Shown piece after piece: positions 42,527-50,942 of a stretch of DNA of 64,000 nt; position 1 is the first letter of the stretch, and each line of letters opens with the position of its first letter. The translations under genes were made by a program, and so were the position numbers. Source of the stretch: Myxococcales bacterium (lineage in GTDB: Bacteria; Myxococcota_A; Polyangia; Palsa-1104; JAEUJZ01). The notes under the pieces are model-generated. The model had not been told where the DNA came from, searched no databases, and was given only the letters and a program-made list of their open reading frames with translations. Where the stretch lies: NCBI GenBank assembly GCA_016794465.1, contig JAEUKA010000089.1:36188-100187 (forward strand), read 5' to 3'.

Positions 42527-43231
42527 TTACTTGAGCGCCGGCGCCTTGATGCTGCGGAAAGCCTGGCTGATCTGCTTGCTACCCGTCGGCGTGGTTGCCT
42601 GGCTGACGTAGACCTGGCCGATCTTGTCCTGCATCTCGGTGGTCAGCGACTGCTGCTGCGTGGTGCTGAGCCCGAGTCGGCTGAGATCAATGCTGTTCCA
42701 CAGCTCGGCGGCCTGGGTCTTGTTGACCAGCTGCGCTTGAACGACCGGACAGGGCTGCTTGCTGCACGGCGCTTCCTTGGTCAGGTAGAAGCCGTCCTTC
42801 TCGGGGTTGTCATCCGAGCTAAGGCTCACCTTCATGTTGGCGCGGGAGATCTGGAGCACCGTCATCGGCTGGCCGGATACCTTGATGGTGTTGTAGCGGC
42901 CACGGAGCATCATGTTGAAGTGGTTGGCCTCGGCGGTCGTTACCTCGGTGGCGGTCAGCTTGAGCGCGCGCCAGTCGTACTTGAAGATGAGCCGCGACTC
43001 GCCGCCGTTGACCTCGGCCACTTGCTTGGTGGCGCAGGGATACGCGAAGCAGTAGACCGGGAAGGAGCTGGGGCGAACCCACATGAGCGGGCTGCCCGTG
43101 GTGTCGGCCTTGTCGTCCTCGGTGACGATCGGAAGCGAGTCGATGTCGGTGTCGTCAGCGGCTTCCCCGCAACCCGAGACGGTGGCAGTGAAAGCGATTC
43201 CGAGAGCAAGCGTGCGAAGCAGAGTACCCAT
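42527..43231 (-). CDS. Lipoprotein of unknown function
   Basis: A 234-aa exported lipoprotein; the signal peptide ends in the lipobox TVSGC. The mature part starts with an acidic stretch (EAADDTDIDSLPIVTEDDKAD) and then a beta-rich domain with WVRPSSFPVYC and paired cysteines (PCATK, PCSKQPC). I do not recognise the family. The upstream region has a sigma-70-type promoter framed by a perfect inverted repeat (43311-43362). Confidence 0.65.
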   Translation of the reverse strand: MGTLLRTLALGIAFTATVSGCGEAADDTDIDSLPIVTEDDKADTTGSPLMWVRPSSFPVYCFAYPCATKQVAEVNGGESRLIFKYDWRALKLTATEVTTAEANHFNMMLRGRYNTIKVSGQPMTVLQISRANMKVSLSSDDNPEKDGFYLTKEAPCSKQPCPVVQAQLVNKTQAAELWNSIDLSRLGLSTTQQQSLTTEMQDKIGQVYVSQATTPTGSKQISQAFRSIKAPALK

Positions 43232-43310
43232 GATGTTCTCCTTGGTGGTGCCGCAGACCGGGCCAGCTGAGACGAGCTCAACCAGAAATACCCGGAAAAA
43301 CGTTAAGAAT

Positions 43311-43362
43311 TTCCTTGACTTGCACGCGCATTCTGCGAATCGCCCACCAGCGCGTCAAGGAA
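43311..43362 (-). promoter_or_regulatory. Promoter of the lipoprotein gene within an inverted repeat
   Basis: On the minus strand, TTGACG (43358-43353) and CAGAAT (43335-43330) are spaced by 17 bp, a good sigma-70 pattern about 100 bp upstream of the start. A perfect 9-bp inverted repeat, TTCCTTGAC at 43311-43319 and GTCAAGGAA at 43354-43362, frames it. The rest of the 360-bp gap (43232-43591) holds a TTGC-TTCG-GCAA hairpin near 43376 and CTCTCGGGCCTGAGAG near 43393, followed by nothing recognisable up to the stop of the adenosyltransferase gene. Confidence 0.45.
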
Positions 43363-43591
43363 GTTTTTGCTTCGGCAAGCGCTTTTTTTCTCTCGGGCCT
43401 GAGAGCAAAGCTTCCCAATGTAAGGTAGGCATTCTCCGACGGGAAGGAAGCCCGTGAGCCGATCTTTCGATAAGCGAATTGGCACCCAGCAGTGTGGTCT
43501 GTGGATGGTTGGTCGGATCAATGCAATGAGCCAAGCGGCAGTGCTCTTGATCGCTCGTGCAGCGCAGATATGGACGAGTGACAGGCGGTCG

Positions 43592-44167
43592 TTAGGTCTG
43601 TTCCGGCTTCCACAGCACTTCGGGTTGGCCGGTAATTCGCGAAGCGTGGCGGGCGAAGACAAACAAGGCGTCGCTGAGTCGGTTGAGGTAATGAATCACC
43701 TCCGCAGCGACGGGCTCACGATGGCTCAACGTCACTGCAAGCCGCTCCGCCCGGCGACAGACGGTCCGGCACAGATGAAGGTGGGCGGTCAGCGCTCCCC
43801 CAGCTGGCAGCACGAAGCTAGTCAGCGACGGTAGGCTGTCATTGAAGTGGTCGAGCTCTTGTTCCAGTCGCTCGATGTGCCGAGGCTGAATAACGGGCTG
43901 GGTGGGCCGGATGTCCTCCGTCCGCGTCGCCAGCTGTGAGCCGAGGTTGAACAGCTCACTCTGCACTCGCTCGAGGATGCGGTCGAGCGGCGCGGTGACC
44001 TCCGTCTGGGCGTGCAACCTGGCCAGTCCGATGGTTGCGTTGAGCTCATCGACGGTGCCGTAGCACTCGATGCGGACATCGTCCTTGGACACCCGATGAC
44101 CACCGACGAGATGAGTCCCGCCGTCGTCGCCGGTCTTGGTGTAGACACGATTGATGCGAATCGACAT
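43592..44167 (-). CDS. Cob(I)alamin adenosyltransferase, PduO type
   Basis: A 191-aa ATP:cob(I)alamin adenosyltransferase, which makes adenosylcobalamin from reduced corrinoid and ATP. YTKTGDDGGTHLVGG at the N-terminus is the ATP-binding signature of the family. ECYGTVDELNATIGLA follows, then VLPAGGALTAHLHLCRTVCRRAERL, and near the end YLNRLSDALFVFARHAS, the conserved helix. The length and motif order are normal. It is preceded 2 nt upstream by the PduL-like gene on the same strand, so the two form an operon. Its product is the cofactor needed by the ethanolamine ammonia-lyase 8 kb away. Confidence 0.92.
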   Translation of the reverse strand: MSIRINRVYTKTGDDGGTHLVGGHRVSKDDVRIECYGTVDELNATIGLARLHAQTEVTAPLDRILERVQSELFNLGSQLATRTEDIRPTQPVIQPRHIERLEQELDHFNDSLPSLTSFVLPAGGALTAHLHLCRTVCRRAERLAVTLSHREPVAAEVIHYLNRLSDALFVFARHASRITGQPEVLWKPEQT

Positions 44168-44169
44168 GG

Positions 44170-44484
44170 CTACTCGGATGCCACGACTTTCGCTTCGCCA
44201 CCAGGACCGACGAGCAACACGCCTCGGCTGGGATCATCGGCAAGTCCCAGCTTTTCGTCGTCGTTCATGGCCAGCGATACCTGGGTGGCTTCAACGATCG
44301 GTCCCACCACTGCGACTCCGTCGATGCGACCGCGCGGCCCGATCATCGTGATGCGCTGCTTGGCGACAAAGCGGCCGTTGCTGATGACCATCCACTGTTC
44401 CAGCTCGGCACCGGCTCCAAGGACAGCGCGGCAGTGCTCAGCACTTAGCCTGACAAAACGTGGACGGTGCGGTTTGTGAAGCAA
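44170..44484 (-). CDS. Half-length PduL-like protein
   Basis: A 104-aa protein resembling the first of the two domains of PduL phosphotransacylase. RITMIGPRGRIDGVAVVGP, then EATQVSLAMNDDEKLGL, then GVLLVGPGG follow the PduL order. PduL proteins are normally about 200 aa with two such domains and a zinc site built around R-H-V-H-L-S. Here that segment reads R9-F10-V11-R12-L13-S14, so both histidines are lost. TTG at 44484 is the start; GGAGGA lies 7 nt upstream. It overlaps nothing but sits 2 nt from the adenosyltransferase gene. An enzyme role is doubtful; a structural or regulatory use is possible. Confidence 0.65.
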   Translation of the reverse strand: MLHKPHRPRFVRLSAEHCRAVLGAGAELEQWMVISNGRFVAKQRITMIGPRGRIDGVAVVGPIVEATQVSLAMNDDEKLGLADDPSRGVLLVGPGGEAKVVASE

Positions 44485-44612
44485 TGACGTTTCCTCCGGG
44501 CCACGATGCTACACGGCGGATTGGGTCCGTCAACGTCCGGTTTTCACGACTCCACAGGCTTGCGCGGCGGGCGGATTGACAAGCGCGGCGGGCTCTGCTG
44601 GGCTGGCTCACG

Positions 44613-45254
44613 ATGCAAAGGGAACCAGGCCAGGAGCAGGTTGCAAGTCTAACCAAGGCGCCGCGACTGATCGTCATTACCGGTGGACCGGGAGCGGGCA
44701 AGACCGCCGTGCTCGACATCGCCAGTCGGATGCTGAATCACCACATTGCGGTGCTACCCGAGGCCGCAACCCTGCTGTTTTCAGGTGGATTTCCTCGTCG
44801 CGATGCGGAATCAGCACGCAAAGCCGCCCAGCGAGCGATTTTTTACGTCCAACATGAGCTGGAGAGTCTGTTTGTCGACGAAGGAAAGGCCCGCTGTGTC
44901 ATCTGTGACCGAGGAACACTCGACGGACTTGCCTATTGGCCAGGACCGCAAGAGGAGTTCTTCGCGCAGCTGGGGACAACCCGAGAGGCCGAGCTTCGCC
45001 GCTACTCCACGGTGATTCACCTGCGAACACCGACGGTCGGTTACAACCACCAAAATCCGCTGCGCATCGAAACCGCCGAGCAAGCCCACGCCATCGACGA
45101 GCGCATCGCCGCCGCCTGGGCCGCCCATCCACACCGGGTGTTCATTGAAAACGCGCCCAACTTCATGTCGAAGGCGCAGGCCGCACTGGATGCAATCGTG
45201 GCCGCGCTTCATGATGCCGGTGCGAGCCATTTGTCGATTCCATCCCTGCCGTGA
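44613..45254 (+). CDS. P-loop NTPase (AAA_28/NadR-like)
   Basis: A 213-aa nucleotide-binding protein. GGPGAGKT is the Walker A motif (about residues 24-31), followed by VLPEAATLLFSGGF, typical of the AAA_28 group. CVICDRGTLDGLAYWP supplies the Walker-B-like Asp, and VIHLRTPTVGYN ends the core. Relatives include NadR-kinase-like and deoxynucleoside-kinase-like NTPases, but the substrate is not predictable. It stands alone, divergent from the PduL-like gene. Confidence 0.75.
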   Translation: MQREPGQEQVASLTKAPRLIVITGGPGAGKTAVLDIASRMLNHHIAVLPEAATLLFSGGFPRRDAESARKAAQRAIFYVQHELESLFVDEGKARCVICDRGTLDGLAYWPGPQEEFFAQLGTTREAELRRYSTVIHLRTPTVGYNHQNPLRIETAEQAHAIDERIAAAWAAHPHRVFIENAPNFMSKAQAALDAIVAALHDAGASHLSIPSLP

Positions 45255-45298
45255 TAGGTAGCCAAGCCTAACCATCTGGCAAAAGGCGGATTACGGCG

Positions 45299-46129
45299 AT
45301 GAACCAACTTCAGGCATTGAGCGGGCTGCTTACCGATCGCGTCGCGGTCGTCACCGGCGCTGGTCGTGGCATTGGCCGCGTCTGCGCGACCACGTTGGTC
45401 CAAGCGGGCGCGAGCGTGGTTATCAATGATCTCGATGCGGAACCTGCGGATGAAGCGGTCCGTGAGTGCCTGGCGATTCGGCCCGGCAGCGCGGTGGCAT
45501 CCATCGGCTCGGTCACCGACCCTACGTACACCGACCAGCTGATGAAGACGGCCGTCGATGCGTTTGGGAAGCTCGACATCTTGGTCAACAACGCGGGCCT
45601 GTCGCGGGACAAGATGTGCCACCTGATGCCCGACGAGTGGTGGGATCTGGTCATCGACGTCAACCTGACCGGCACCTTCAACTGCATTCGCTCGGCAGCG
45701 CCGTACCTGCGAGAGGTGGCCAAGCGTGAGCTAGAGGAGCTAGGCCAGCCTCGCTATAACCGCAAGATCGTCAACTTCTTCTCGACGGCAGCGGTGCGTG
45801 GCAATCCGGGTCAGATCAACTACGTCGCCGCCAAGATGGGCAACGTCGGCATCACGCGGGTGGTTGCCCAAGAGTGGGCGCGCTTCCACGTCAACTGCAA
45901 TGCCGTGGCGCCTGGCTTCACCGAGACGCGGATGACAGCGGCCAAGAAGCCTGGCGACGTGCTGGGAGTTCCTGAGGAGCAGCGCCAAGCGACACTGCAG
46001 CGCATTCCGATGGGCCGGTTTGGGCAGCCGCAGGACATTGCCAACGCGGTGCTGTTCTTTGCGTCACCGCTGTCGGACTACATCACCGGGCAGGCCATCA
46101 ACGTCTCTGGCGGCATGCAGATTCCGTAG
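45299..46129 (+). CDS. Short-chain dehydrogenase/reductase, FabG-like
   Basis: A 276-aa NAD(P)-dependent reductase. VVTGAGRGIGRVCATTL is the cofactor-binding motif (G-x-x-x-G-x-G), VNNAGLSRDKM is the structural N-N-A-G, INYVAAKMGN gives the catalytic Tyr and Lys, and the Ser lies in the preceding strand (NFFSTAAVRG). The ending ITGQAINVSGGMQIP is classical. It resembles 3-oxoacyl-ACP/CoA reductases; the substrate is likely a 3-oxoacyl thioester, though a role in fatty acid synthesis proper is uncertain because no other fab gene is near. A terminator-like hairpin follows 24 nt after the stop. Confidence 0.85.
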   Translation: MNQLQALSGLLTDRVAVVTGAGRGIGRVCATTLVQAGASVVINDLDAEPADEAVRECLAIRPGSAVASIGSVTDPTYTDQLMKTAVDAFGKLDILVNNAGLSRDKMCHLMPDEWWDLVIDVNLTGTFNCIRSAAPYLREVAKRELEELGQPRYNRKIVNFFSTAAVRGNPGQINYVAAKMGNVGITRVVAQEWARFHVNCNAVAPGFTETRMTAAKKPGDVLGVPEEQRQATLQRIPMGRFGQPQDIANAVLFFASPLSDYITGQAINVSGGMQIP

Positions 46130-46152
46130 ACAGCAGGCCGCCCAAAACAGAA

Positions 46153-46179
46153 ACGGCCCGCCTTATGCAGGCAGGCCGT
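46153..46179 (-). terminator. GC-rich hairpin with T-rich tail on the minus strand
   Basis: ACGGCC-C-GCC (46153-46162) pairs with GGC-A-GGCCGT (46170-46179) around a 7-nt loop, with one mismatch. On the minus strand the stem is followed by TTTCTGTTTT; on the plus strand there is no T-run. It could stop minus-strand transcription coming from the leader region, and may also serve the upstream SDR gene weakly. Confidence 0.45.
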
Positions 46180-46548
46180 CTCACCGGCGCGTCCCACCGA
46201 AGTGAGAGTGTGCCGGGTGATCTACCCCAAGCGGAGTTAATGGTAGCGCTTGTGGGTAGTCTCCAAGTTGCTGCGCTCTCGTGAGTAAGAATAAGTACGA
46301 GAGTTCAGCCCCAAGGTTAAGCGAAGTAACTACTTGATGAATGGCTTAAGCAAGGCATGTGCCAGCCTGATGCAGCGCGGAAGCTGGCCGCCGACAACCT
46401 CGCGAATTCCTTGAAAAGAGACGCTGGCTCGTGGTACGCGGAAGCGCTCTTACGCGAGTGCCCAGAGAGCCGTCGCAAGCCCGCAGCCTGACATGGGTGT
46501 CAGAGCGGACGGTGGAGCATGAAACTTTTTTCATAGGCATACGGTACC
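46180..46548 (+). ncRNA. Structured-looking leader or small RNA upstream of RNase E/G
   Basis: A gene-free 369-bp stretch with several inverted repeats: CTCTCGT / ACGAGAG (near 46276-46303, 14-nt loop), TTAAGC / GCTTAA enclosing AGTA-AC-TACT (near 46318-46348), CTGACATGGGTGTCAG (near 46488-46503) and ATGAAACTTTTTTCAT (46519-46534). Composition and dinucleotide use differ from the coding neighbours. In E. coli the rne 5' UTR is a structured autoregulatory element, so an RNase-E-sensed leader is an attractive explanation. A minus-strand RNA ending at the hairpin at 46153 is an alternative. I could not match it to tmRNA, RNase P RNA, SRP RNA or 6S RNA. Confidence 0.4.
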
Positions 46549-48201
46549 GTGCCCAACTTGCTTGTCATCAACGCCGACGGACCCGAGACGCGGGTCGCCT
46601 TGGTCGAGAACGGCCAGGTCGTCGAACTCTATATCGAGCGCCGACGTGAGCGAGGCATCGTCGGCAACATCTACAAAGGAAAGGTTCTGCGGGTCCTGCC
46701 GGGGATGCAGGCGGCGTTTGTCGACATCGGGACCGACAAAGCGGCGTTCCTGTATGTGGCCGACGTACGTGGCGCGCCCGAGGACATCAAGTCGCTGTTC
46801 GTCGACGAAGACGATGAAGCGAGCCGCAAGAGCGACGACGACAAGAGCCGCGATGCCCGCATTGAGGATCTGCTTCGACCGGGCCAAGAAGTCATTGTCC
46901 AGGTCGCCAAGGCTCCGATTGGTACCAAGGGCTCGCGGTCGACTTCGTATATCTCGCTGCCGGGCCGGAACTTGGTGTTTATGCCGACCGTCGACCACGT
47001 GGGAATCTCGCGGCGGATTGGGTCGGAAAAAGAGCGCAAGCGCCTGCGATCGATCGTCGATTCGATGCGGCCACCGGGCACCGGCTTCATCGTCCGTACC
47101 GTCGCAGAGAACGTCCAAGAAGGCGAGCTGCGCGCCGACATGGAGTTCCTGATCAAGCTGTGGAACTCGATCGTGAAGAAGTCAGAAGCGGCCAAGGCGC
47201 CGGCGCTGCTCTATCACGACCTCGACCTCTTGCTGCGGACGGTGCGCGATCTGTTCACGAGCGATGTCGAGAAGCTGATCATCGATAGCAAGCCCGAGCA
47301 TGACCGCCTGCTCAAGTTCACGAGCACGTTTATGCCGGAGTACGTCTCGAAGATTGAGCAGTACGACGCCAGCGAGCCGATCTTCGACGCCTATGGCATC
47401 GAGATGGAGCTGGATCGGGCGCTCGAGCGCAAGGTGTTCCTCAAGTCGGGCGGCACGCTGATCATCGATCAGGGTGAAGCACTGACGGCGGTGGATGTGA
47501 ATACCGGCAAGTTCGTCGGCAAGCGCAACCTCGAGGAGACAATTACCAAGACCAACCTCGAAGCGTGTAAGGAAGTCGCGGATCAGCTGCGACTGCGCAA
47601 CATCGGCGGGATCATCATCATCGACTTCATCGACATGGACCGCGAGACGAACCAGGACAAGGTCATGCGGGCGTTCCTCGACTCGGTGAAGCCTGATCGG
47701 GCGCGCACCAACGTCACCAAGATCTCCGAGCTTGGCCTGGTCGAGATGACGCGCAAGCGGACGCGCGAGTCGCTGGGCCGGATGCTGACGGAGCAGTGTG
47801 TGTACTGCGACGGCAAAGGCTATACCAAGTCGAAGACGACGATTGCCTATGAGGTGCTGCGGCAGATTCGCCGCGAAGGACATGCGTTTGCCGACGACAC
47901 CATCGTCGTTCATACCCATCCCGAGATCGCGGAGCTGCTGGCGTCGGCGGACAACGAGTTCATCGAGGCGCTGGAGAAGCGACTGCAGAAGAAAATTTTG
48001 ATCAAGCCGCGTGAGCGCTTCGACGTGGAGACGGGCCACATCGAGCGGTTCCACATCCGGGGCGCGAGCACTGATCACAAAAAAGAAAAGTCGAGTGACT
48101 CGAGTCGTGGTGACCGCAAGGATCGCGGGCGCCCGACCCCGCCGCCGGCTTCAGTCAGCGCAGCCACGACGGAGCCGCCGTCAGGGGATGTGAAAAAGTA
48201 G
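46549..48201 (+). CDS. rng: Ribonuclease E/G family protein
   Basis: A 550-aa endoribonuclease of the RNase E/G family, expected to process rRNA and decay mRNA. The S1 domain (about residues 30-130) carries an acidic insertion after VADV (about 70-105). The catalytic part includes TAVDVNTGKFVGKRNLEE and GGIIIIDFIDMD, whose aspartates bind the metal, and the C-x-x-C zinc link is seen as QCVYCDGKGY. The tail after about 510 is charged and Pro-rich. The start is GTG at 46549. The gene is preceded by a 0.4-kb structured-looking region and followed after 7 nt by the ssnA-like gene, which may be cotranscribed. No rplU/rpmA follows. Confidence 0.9.
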   Translation: MPNLLVINADGPETRVALVENGQVVELYIERRRERGIVGNIYKGKVLRVLPGMQAAFVDIGTDKAAFLYVADVRGAPEDIKSLFVDEDDEASRKSDDDKSRDARIEDLLRPGQEVIVQVAKAPIGTKGSRSTSYISLPGRNLVFMPTVDHVGISRRIGSEKERKRLRSIVDSMRPPGTGFIVRTVAENVQEGELRADMEFLIKLWNSIVKKSEAAKAPALLYHDLDLLLRTVRDLFTSDVEKLIIDSKPEHDRLLKFTSTFMPEYVSKIEQYDASEPIFDAYGIEMELDRALERKVFLKSGGTLIIDQGEALTAVDVNTGKFVGKRNLEETITKTNLEACKEVADQLRLRNIGGIIIIDFIDMDRETNQDKVMRAFLDSVKPDRARTNVTKISELGLVEMTRKRTRESLGRMLTEQCVYCDGKGYTKSKTTIAYEVLRQIRREGHAFADDTIVVHTHPEIAELLASADNEFIEALEKRLQKKILIKPRERFDVETGHIERFHIRGASTDHKKEKSSDSSRGDRKDRGRPTPPPASVSAATTEPPSGDVKK

Positions 48202-48208
48202 GGTCGCG

Positions 48209-49420
48209 ATGACCGATTGGCTCCTGACTCAGACGGCAAGTGGGGTCAGCGTGCGCATCCGCAACGACCGGATCGCCGAGATCGGCGTTGGTCTACGCCC
48301 CGAGGCTGACGAGGTTCTCGACTGCGTGCTGGGCCGGATTGAGCCCGGTCGGGTCAACGCCCACACCCACCTGTACAGCGGCCTGGCTCCGCTCGGAATG
48401 CCGTCGCCGCCTACACCGCCGAAAAACTTCATCCAAATCCTTTCGCAGATCTGGTGGCGGCTCGATCGCAGCCTCGATGTGGCGTCGCTGCGGGCGGCGG
48501 CACGGTTCTACGTTGCTCAGGCCCTGCTCGCAGGGACGACGACGCTGATCGATCATCATGAGTCGCCGAGCTTGATTGCCGGGTCGCTCGACGTGCTGGC
48601 TGATGCGTGCGCAGAGCTGGGCTGTCGAGCGCTCTTGACCTATGGAGCGACCGAGCGCAATGGCGGTGCTGCGGAAGGTCGGGCCGGACTCGCCGAGTGT
48701 CAGCGCTTTGTCGAGCACAACCAGCGACGGACGATTTTGGGACTGGTTGGACTTCATGCCTCCTTCACGGTGTCCGACGAGACGATTCGAGCAGCCGGGG
48801 AGCTGTGTCGGGCGCTGGCGGTGCCGATGCACGTTCACGTCGCCGAAGATCGGGCCGATGTCGAGGATGCACAGCGACGGGGCTACCGCGATCCACTCGA
48901 TCGACTGCTCCAGCTGCGGGCACTGCCGGCGGGATCGATCGTTGCGCATGGGGTGCATCTCGACAACGAGGCGGTGCGGCGCTGCGCAGACGAGGGGCTG
49001 TGGCTGGTACAAAATCCGCGCTCGAATCACGGCAATCGCGTCGGCTATCCCCGAAGTCTTCATGTGTCGCGACGGGTGGCTCTCGGGACGGATGGCTATC
49101 CGGCGAACATGACCGACGAGGAAGCTGCGCTGTCGCAGCATGCCGAGGCGGCTGGCGATGATCCGACTGCAGTGACGGCGCGTCGATTGGCGGCGTGGTC
49201 GCTGCTCGCGGAGCACTTCGCCCTGCCCTTTGCGCCGCTTGTGCCTGGCAGCGCGGCTGATCTGGTGGTTCGAGACGCAGAAAATCAGGTGCAGGACGTT
49301 TTTGTGGCCGGACGTCTGGTGGTGCGCAAAGGTACGCTGGTGTACGGCAACCTACCCGCTATCACGGCTGAGGCGCAGCGCGAGGCAGCGCGCTTGTGGA
49401 AGATCATGTCGTCGCTGTGA
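48209..49420 (+). CDS. ssnA: SsnA-like amidohydrolase (aminohydrolase)
   Basis: A 403-aa metal-dependent hydrolase of the amidohydrolase superfamily that closely follows E. coli SsnA: NAHTHLYSGL (the H-x-H metal motif), NFIQILSQIWWRLDRSLD, TLIDHHESPS, VHVAEDRADV, AHGVHLDNEAV, SNHGNRVGYPRSLHV and VALGTDGYPANM. SsnA belongs to the E. coli purine/ureide cluster with the ygeX, ygeY, hyuA, ygfK and xdhD genes, where related genes have recently been tied to anaerobic uric-acid degradation. Here it begins the operon with two PLP lyases and a nitrilase-type amidase. The substrate is inferred to be a nitrogen heterocycle or derived amine. Confidence 0.8.
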   Translation: MTDWLLTQTASGVSVRIRNDRIAEIGVGLRPEADEVLDCVLGRIEPGRVNAHTHLYSGLAPLGMPSPPTPPKNFIQILSQIWWRLDRSLDVASLRAAARFYVAQALLAGTTTLIDHHESPSLIAGSLDVLADACAELGCRALLTYGATERNGGAAEGRAGLAECQRFVEHNQRRTILGLVGLHASFTVSDETIRAAGELCRALAVPMHVHVAEDRADVEDAQRRGYRDPLDRLLQLRALPAGSIVAHGVHLDNEAVRRCADEGLWLVQNPRSNHGNRVGYPRSLHVSRRVALGTDGYPANMTDEEAALSQHAEAAGDDPTAVTARRLAAWSLLAEHFALPFAPLVPGSAADLVVRDAENQVQDVFVAGRLVVRKGTLVYGNLPAITAEAQREAARLWKIMSSL

Positions 49421-49466
49421 CCGCCGTTTCAGGTTTGCCCCGTTCCCTTTTGATAAGGACGCTTCG

Positions 49467-50942
49467 ATGTCTTCCGCTTTCCTCCCGACCGACTCCGTGG
49501 CGCTTGATCGTGCCGTGCGCCGACTTGCAGAGAGCCGCGTGCAGCTGCCGCAGCTTGCGCAGCTTGCGAACCCGGCGCTGATCCCGACCGACATCTTGGC
49601 TGCGCTGCCCGACGTGGACCCTGATGCGCCGCATCCGCTCAACCTGTGGCGGGTGCACTGGTATAACGATCCAAGTCGACGCGGCATCCAGTCGGTGCCC
49701 GCACATCTTGTGCTCGGTCCCGAGGTCACGGGGGTGGCGGCGCCGATTGTGGTGCTGCTCGGCGCGCGGTTTCCGATGATCGCGGCGCACAAAGTGCTGG
49801 CGGCATACGGCTGTCTGGTGCCACGGCTGGTGTCGGGAGAGTTTGATCCGACGCGGCAGCGAGCACTGTGGCCCTCGACGGGAAACTACTGTCGGGGCGG
49901 CGTGGCGATCTCGCGCATCCTCGGCTGTCGAGGCGTGGCGATCTTGCCGGCTGGGATGAGTGCCGAGCGCTTCAACTGGCTTGCCCGCTGGGTCACCGAC
50001 GACAGCGACATCGTGAGAACTCCCGGTACCGAGAGCAATGTCAAAGAGATCTACGACAAGTGCAACGAGCTGCGACGCGATCCCCAGAACGTGATCCTCA
50101 ACCAGTTCGCGGAGTACGGAAACTATCTGGTCCACTATCTGTGTACCGGACGGGCGGCGGAGCAGGCGGCGCGCTCTCATCCGGGGCTGACGGTGGCGGC
50201 CTTTGTGTCGGCAACGGGCTCGGCGGGGACACTTGCGGCGGGTGACTACTTAAAGGAGCAGCACGGAGCGCGGATCGTGGCGGTCGAAGCGGCAGAGTGT
50301 CCGACGCTGCTCGCCAACGGCTTTGGAGAGCACAACATCCAGGGCATTGGCGACAAGCACATTCCGCTGATTCACAACGTGATGAACACCGACTTGGTGG
50401 TGGCTGTATCGGACCGCAGCAGCGACGGTCTGCACCTGCTGTTCAATCACCCCCAAGGCCAGCGCTATCTGATCGATCGGCGGCATTTTTCCCCAGAGCT
50501 GGTGGCATCTTTGGCGGGGCTTGGTCTGTCCGGAATCTGCAACGTCCTGGCGGCTATCAAGACGGCGCGCTATCTGCGATTGGGGGCCGGAGAAGCTGTG
50601 GTTACCGTCGCTACCGATAGCAGTGCCATGTACGGATCAGAGCTAGAGAAGATCGAGCGGCGTGAGGCTCCAGCGGGATTTGATGCGATCGCTGCGGCAG
50701 AGCTGTTTGGTCAACACCTGCTGGGCGTGCGTACCGATCTGATGATGGAGCTGACCCGGCACGATCGCGATCGCATCTTCAACCTGGGCTACTTTACGTG
50801 GGTCGAGCAGCAAGGGATTCCTCTGCATGACTTTGAAGCCCGTCGCAGACAGAGCTTTTGGCGTGATCTGCGGAGCAGTCTGTCCACCTGGGATGCGGCG
50901 ATTGCGGCGATGAATCTGCGCACCACAGAAGGCACGGCGTGA
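49467..50942 (+). CDS. PLP-dependent lyase, cysteine-synthase fold
   Basis: A 491-aa fold-type II PLP enzyme. Lys109 in AAHKVLAAYG occupies the PLP-lysine position. PSTGNYCRGGVAISRILG is the substrate-binding loop, and SATGSAGTLAAGDYLKE is the phosphate-binding loop. The C-terminal 100 residues are not recognised. It is longer than cysteine synthases and resembles uncharacterised pyridoxal-phosphate-dependent enzyme proteins found in ammonia-releasing clusters. The start at 49467 was chosen over an upstream extension inside ssnA. The next gene begins at GTG overlapping its stop by 4 nt, so the two PLP enzymes are translationally coupled. An elimination (ammonia-lyase) reaction is likely. Confidence 0.75.
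   Translation: MSSAFLPTDSVALDRAVRRLAESRVQLPQLAQLANPALIPTDILAALPDVDPDAPHPLNLWRVHWYNDPSRRGIQSVPAHLVLGPEVTGVAAPIVVLLGARFPMIAAHKVLAAYGCLVPRLVSGEFDPTRQRALWPSTGNYCRGGVAISRILGCRGVAILPAGMSAERFNWLARWVTDDSDIVRTPGTESNVKEIYDKCNELRRDPQNVILNQFAEYGNYLVHYLCTGRAAEQAARSHPGLTVAAFVSATGSAGTLAAGDYLKEQHGARIVAVEAAECPTLLANGFGEHNIQGIGDKHIPLIHNVMNTDLVVAVSDRSSDGLHLLFNHPQGQRYLIDRRHFSPELVASLAGLGLSGICNVLAAIKTARYLRLGAGEAVVTVATDSSAMYGSELEKIERREAPAGFDAIAAAELFGQHLLGVRTDLMMELTRHDRDRIFNLGYFTWVEQQGIPLHDFEARRRQSFWRDLRSSLSTWDAAIAAMNLRTTEGTA

Noticed and set aside
43454..43834. Plus-strand 126-codon frame upstream of and over the adenosyltransferase gene
   Set aside because: No family features and about two thirds lies antisense to the clearly conserved adenosyltransferase.
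46180..46548. tmRNA, RNase P RNA, SRP RNA or 6S RNA gene
   Set aside because: I looked on both strands for the RNase P P4 core, the tmRNA tag and 3' TTCGA-CCA end, and the SRP tetraloop region and found none; an ACAGAAA...CTTAT similarity near 46147 lacks the 5' half.
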